From: a bacterium
GTDB lineage: Bacteria; Vulcanimicrobiota; CADAWZ01
Direction: 5' to 3'
Length of the DNA: 17,108 nt
Assembly (NCBI GenBank): GCA_024409025.1
Contig: JAKSUM010000004.1
Coordinates: 1-17,108 of the forward strand
Shown: positions 15,912-17,108 of the stretch, piece by piece
Numbering within the stretch: the stretch's first letter is position 1
Layout of the letters: the number at the start of each line of letters is the position of its first letter
The notes under the pieces: generated by a model
Database searches by the model: none
What the model saw: only the letters and a program-made list of their open reading frames with translations
What the model was told of the DNA's origin: nothing
Translations under genes and position numbers: made by a program

Positions 15912-17108
15912 ATGAAAAATTTTCCCGACAATATAGAAGAACTTTATAAAACATTAAAAAGTTATCCTGAATTAAAAAACAAACAATGCAGAGCATCATT
16001 CGACGGATATTTTAAAAGCATTGAACAGATACATTCATTTAATAAAGAGACAAAATACAAAATAGTATTCATAGGAGAACCTGGCAGAGGAAAAACAACA
16101 GCTATATGCAATTGGCTAAGTCTTCTGAAAACTGAAAAAATAGATCAGCCAAATATAGATTCCATATCACTTTTAGCCGCATCTTCAGGAAGAAGCACTG
16201 TAGCAGAGGTACATATAAAACAGGTCTCAACAAAGAGCAGAATTTATATAGAATATATGCCAAAAGATATTCAACAAGAATATATAAAAGAATATTGCAA
16301 TTCTTATTATACACAAGCTCTTGATATAAAAGACGAAACTGATTGCTTAGATTCAGAAGAGAATGCAGAACTTCAACACCATTCCGAAATCGATAGAGTC
16401 ATATTTAATATGGCACAGCCTATATTAGAAAAAATACCTTCAAATATTTTGGCAGATGAAGAATCGATAAAAACAAAAGAGAAAATAAAAAAAGACATAT
16501 CAGAATTTAAGAATCAATCTGAATTTTATCAATTTATATTAGATATAATCGATATAGATAATAGAAAATTACAAGAAATATTCTTACCTCCTAATGAAAA
16601 TTTTGAGAATTGGCTTAGAAATAATTTTTATGATATAAATAATGGTAATAATAAACAATGTTCTATACCTAATAAAATCTATATAGATATTAATATCGAC
16701 GATCTAAATATGGAATTGCCTGATTATGTATGCGAAATAATTGATACCATGGGCTTAGATTCAAATGTAAGACCTGATCTGCAAGAATTACTGAAAGCCG
16801 ATGATACAATATGCTTCATTATGGACGAATTAACCAAAGTTCCTTCACAAAACATTGTTAGCCTTATAAACAGCTCATTGCAAAATGATTGGGATAAAAA
16901 ATATTGCCCTAATAAAATTTCAATATTTGTAAGAGCTTCGGATGAAACATTGAGTGCAGTTATGGATGCCGAAGGAGATGCAGAAAAAGGAAATGAATCA
17001 GCAAGAACATGGCCACAAACAGATATATTAAAATCAGGACATCATGGATCAAGTACAAGTTCATCACAAAAATTCTTAGATCAAGTAAAACCAAAAATTG
17101 GAATTATA
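15912..17108 (+). CDS. P-loop GTPase-like protein running into a ComEC-type metallo-beta-lactamase C-terminal segment (partial, right edge)
   Basis: From ATG 15912 the frame is open for 399 codons to the window end. Walker A/G1 is GEPGRGKTT (55-63). A candidate switch I lies around SSGRST, about 40 residues on. A Walker B/G3-like DTMG is at 278-281, preceded by hydrophobic residues and followed by LDSNVRPDLQELL, as in dynamin/septin-like GTPases. The G1-G3 insert of over 200 residues is unusually long, acidic and probably helical. A G4-like FVRASDE follows. From about residue 355 the text changes to GDAEKGNE, then DILKSGHHGSSTS (His377, His378) and VKPKIGII, which matches the C-terminal end of ComEC/Rec2-like metallo-beta-lactamase domains. 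The earlier HxHxDH metal motif is absent. No Shine-Dalgarno. Role unknown; a defence role is speculation. Confidence 0.75.
   Translation, partial: MKNFPDNIEELYKTLKSYPELKNKQCRASFDGYFKSIEQIHSFNKETKYKIVFIGEPGRGKTTAICNWLSLLKTEKIDQPNIDSISLLAASSGRSTVAEVHIKQVSTKSRIYIEYMPKDIQQEYIKEYCNSYYTQALDIKDETDCLDSEENAELQHHSEIDRVIFNMAQPILEKIPSNILADEESIKTKEKIKKDISEFKNQSEFYQFILDIIDIDNRKLQEIFLPPNENFENWLRNNFYDINNGNNKQCSIPNKIYIDINIDDLNMELPDYVCEIIDTMGLDSNVRPDLQELLKADDTICFIMDELTKVPSQNIVSLINSSLQNDWDKKYCPNKISIFVRASDETLSAVMDAEGDAEKGNESARTWPQTDILKSGHHGSSTSSSQKFLDQVKPKIGII

Larger units (their letters stand above)
15857..17108. other. AT-rich accessory segment (probable start of a genomic island)
   Basis: Composition changes sharply after the lysS terminator. 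The line 16561-16620 has 15 G+C in 60 bases, against 38 in 60 for 15181-15240 inside lysS. Codon choice also shifts to AT-ending codons (AAT, ATA, TTA, CAA). This suggests horizontal acquisition downstream of a housekeeping operon. No tRNA, attachment repeat or integrase is visible; the segment continues past the window. Confidence 0.65.

Noticed and set aside
16102..16314. Minus-strand 70-codon frame inside the right-edge GTPase gene
   Set aside because: The opposite strand carries a 399-codon frame with clear P-loop motifs; this is an AT-rich shadow.
16950..16990. Frameshift as the cause of the GTPase-to-MBL switch
   Set aside because: Both halves are read in the same frame with no stop, so a simple frameshift does not explain it; fusion or chimera remain.

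Overview
The window reads as a bacterial chromosome segment of intermediate GC that favours AGA/AGG for Arg and ATA for Ile. Gene content is mostly housekeeping, with an AT-rich accessory gene at the right edge. My best guess is a member of Synergistota or a related Clostridia-like lineage. This rests on the cmk-plsC-(PDZ/radical SAM)-der-plsY cluster and on the aminotransferase/SRPBCC/acyl-ACP-reductase-like/'quinate 5-dehydrogenase' cluster running into greA-lysS. It is not proof.

Left part (1-1897, minus strand): three overlapping, translationally coupled genes of unknown role. In transcription order they are a long disordered protein whose C-terminal domain looks like a metallopeptidase that lost its metal ligands, a 98-aa protein, and the start of a Cys-cluster (YkgJ-like) protein that runs off the left edge.

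Middle-left (1983-9406, minus strand): one compact operon. It begins with two secreted M16-type peptidase subunits, one with the HxxEH zinc site and one without. Then come cytidylate kinase (cmk), 1-acyl-glycerol-3-phosphate acyltransferase (plsC), a PDZ/radical SAM DUF512 protein, the ribosome-assembly GTPase Der and the acyl-phosphate glycerol-3-phosphate acyltransferase PlsY. It ends at a clear intrinsic terminator (1983-2012). PlsY and PlsC carry out the two successive acylations of phosphatidic acid synthesis.

Middle-right (9565-15856, plus strand): a divergent operon reading class III aminotransferase, SRPBCC protein, cyanobacterial-AAR-like acyl-thioester reductase (active-site Cys kept), 'quinate 5-dehydrogenase' family protein, greA, and lysS fused to a C-terminal tRNA-binding OB-fold domain. 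It is closed by a strong terminator at 15831-15856. The first four genes look like an uncharacterised small-molecule pathway, possibly acyl thioester to aldehyde to amine.

Right edge (15857-17108): a sharp drop in GC. One reading frame opens at 15912 and stays open to the end of the window. It encodes a P-loop GTPase-like protein with a very long insert between its nucleotide-binding motifs. Its last ~50 residues read like the C-terminal part of a ComEC/Rec2-type metallo-beta-lactamase domain. This is the most unusual item in the window: either a new GTPase-MBL fusion in an accessory (possibly defence) island, or a chimeric junction.
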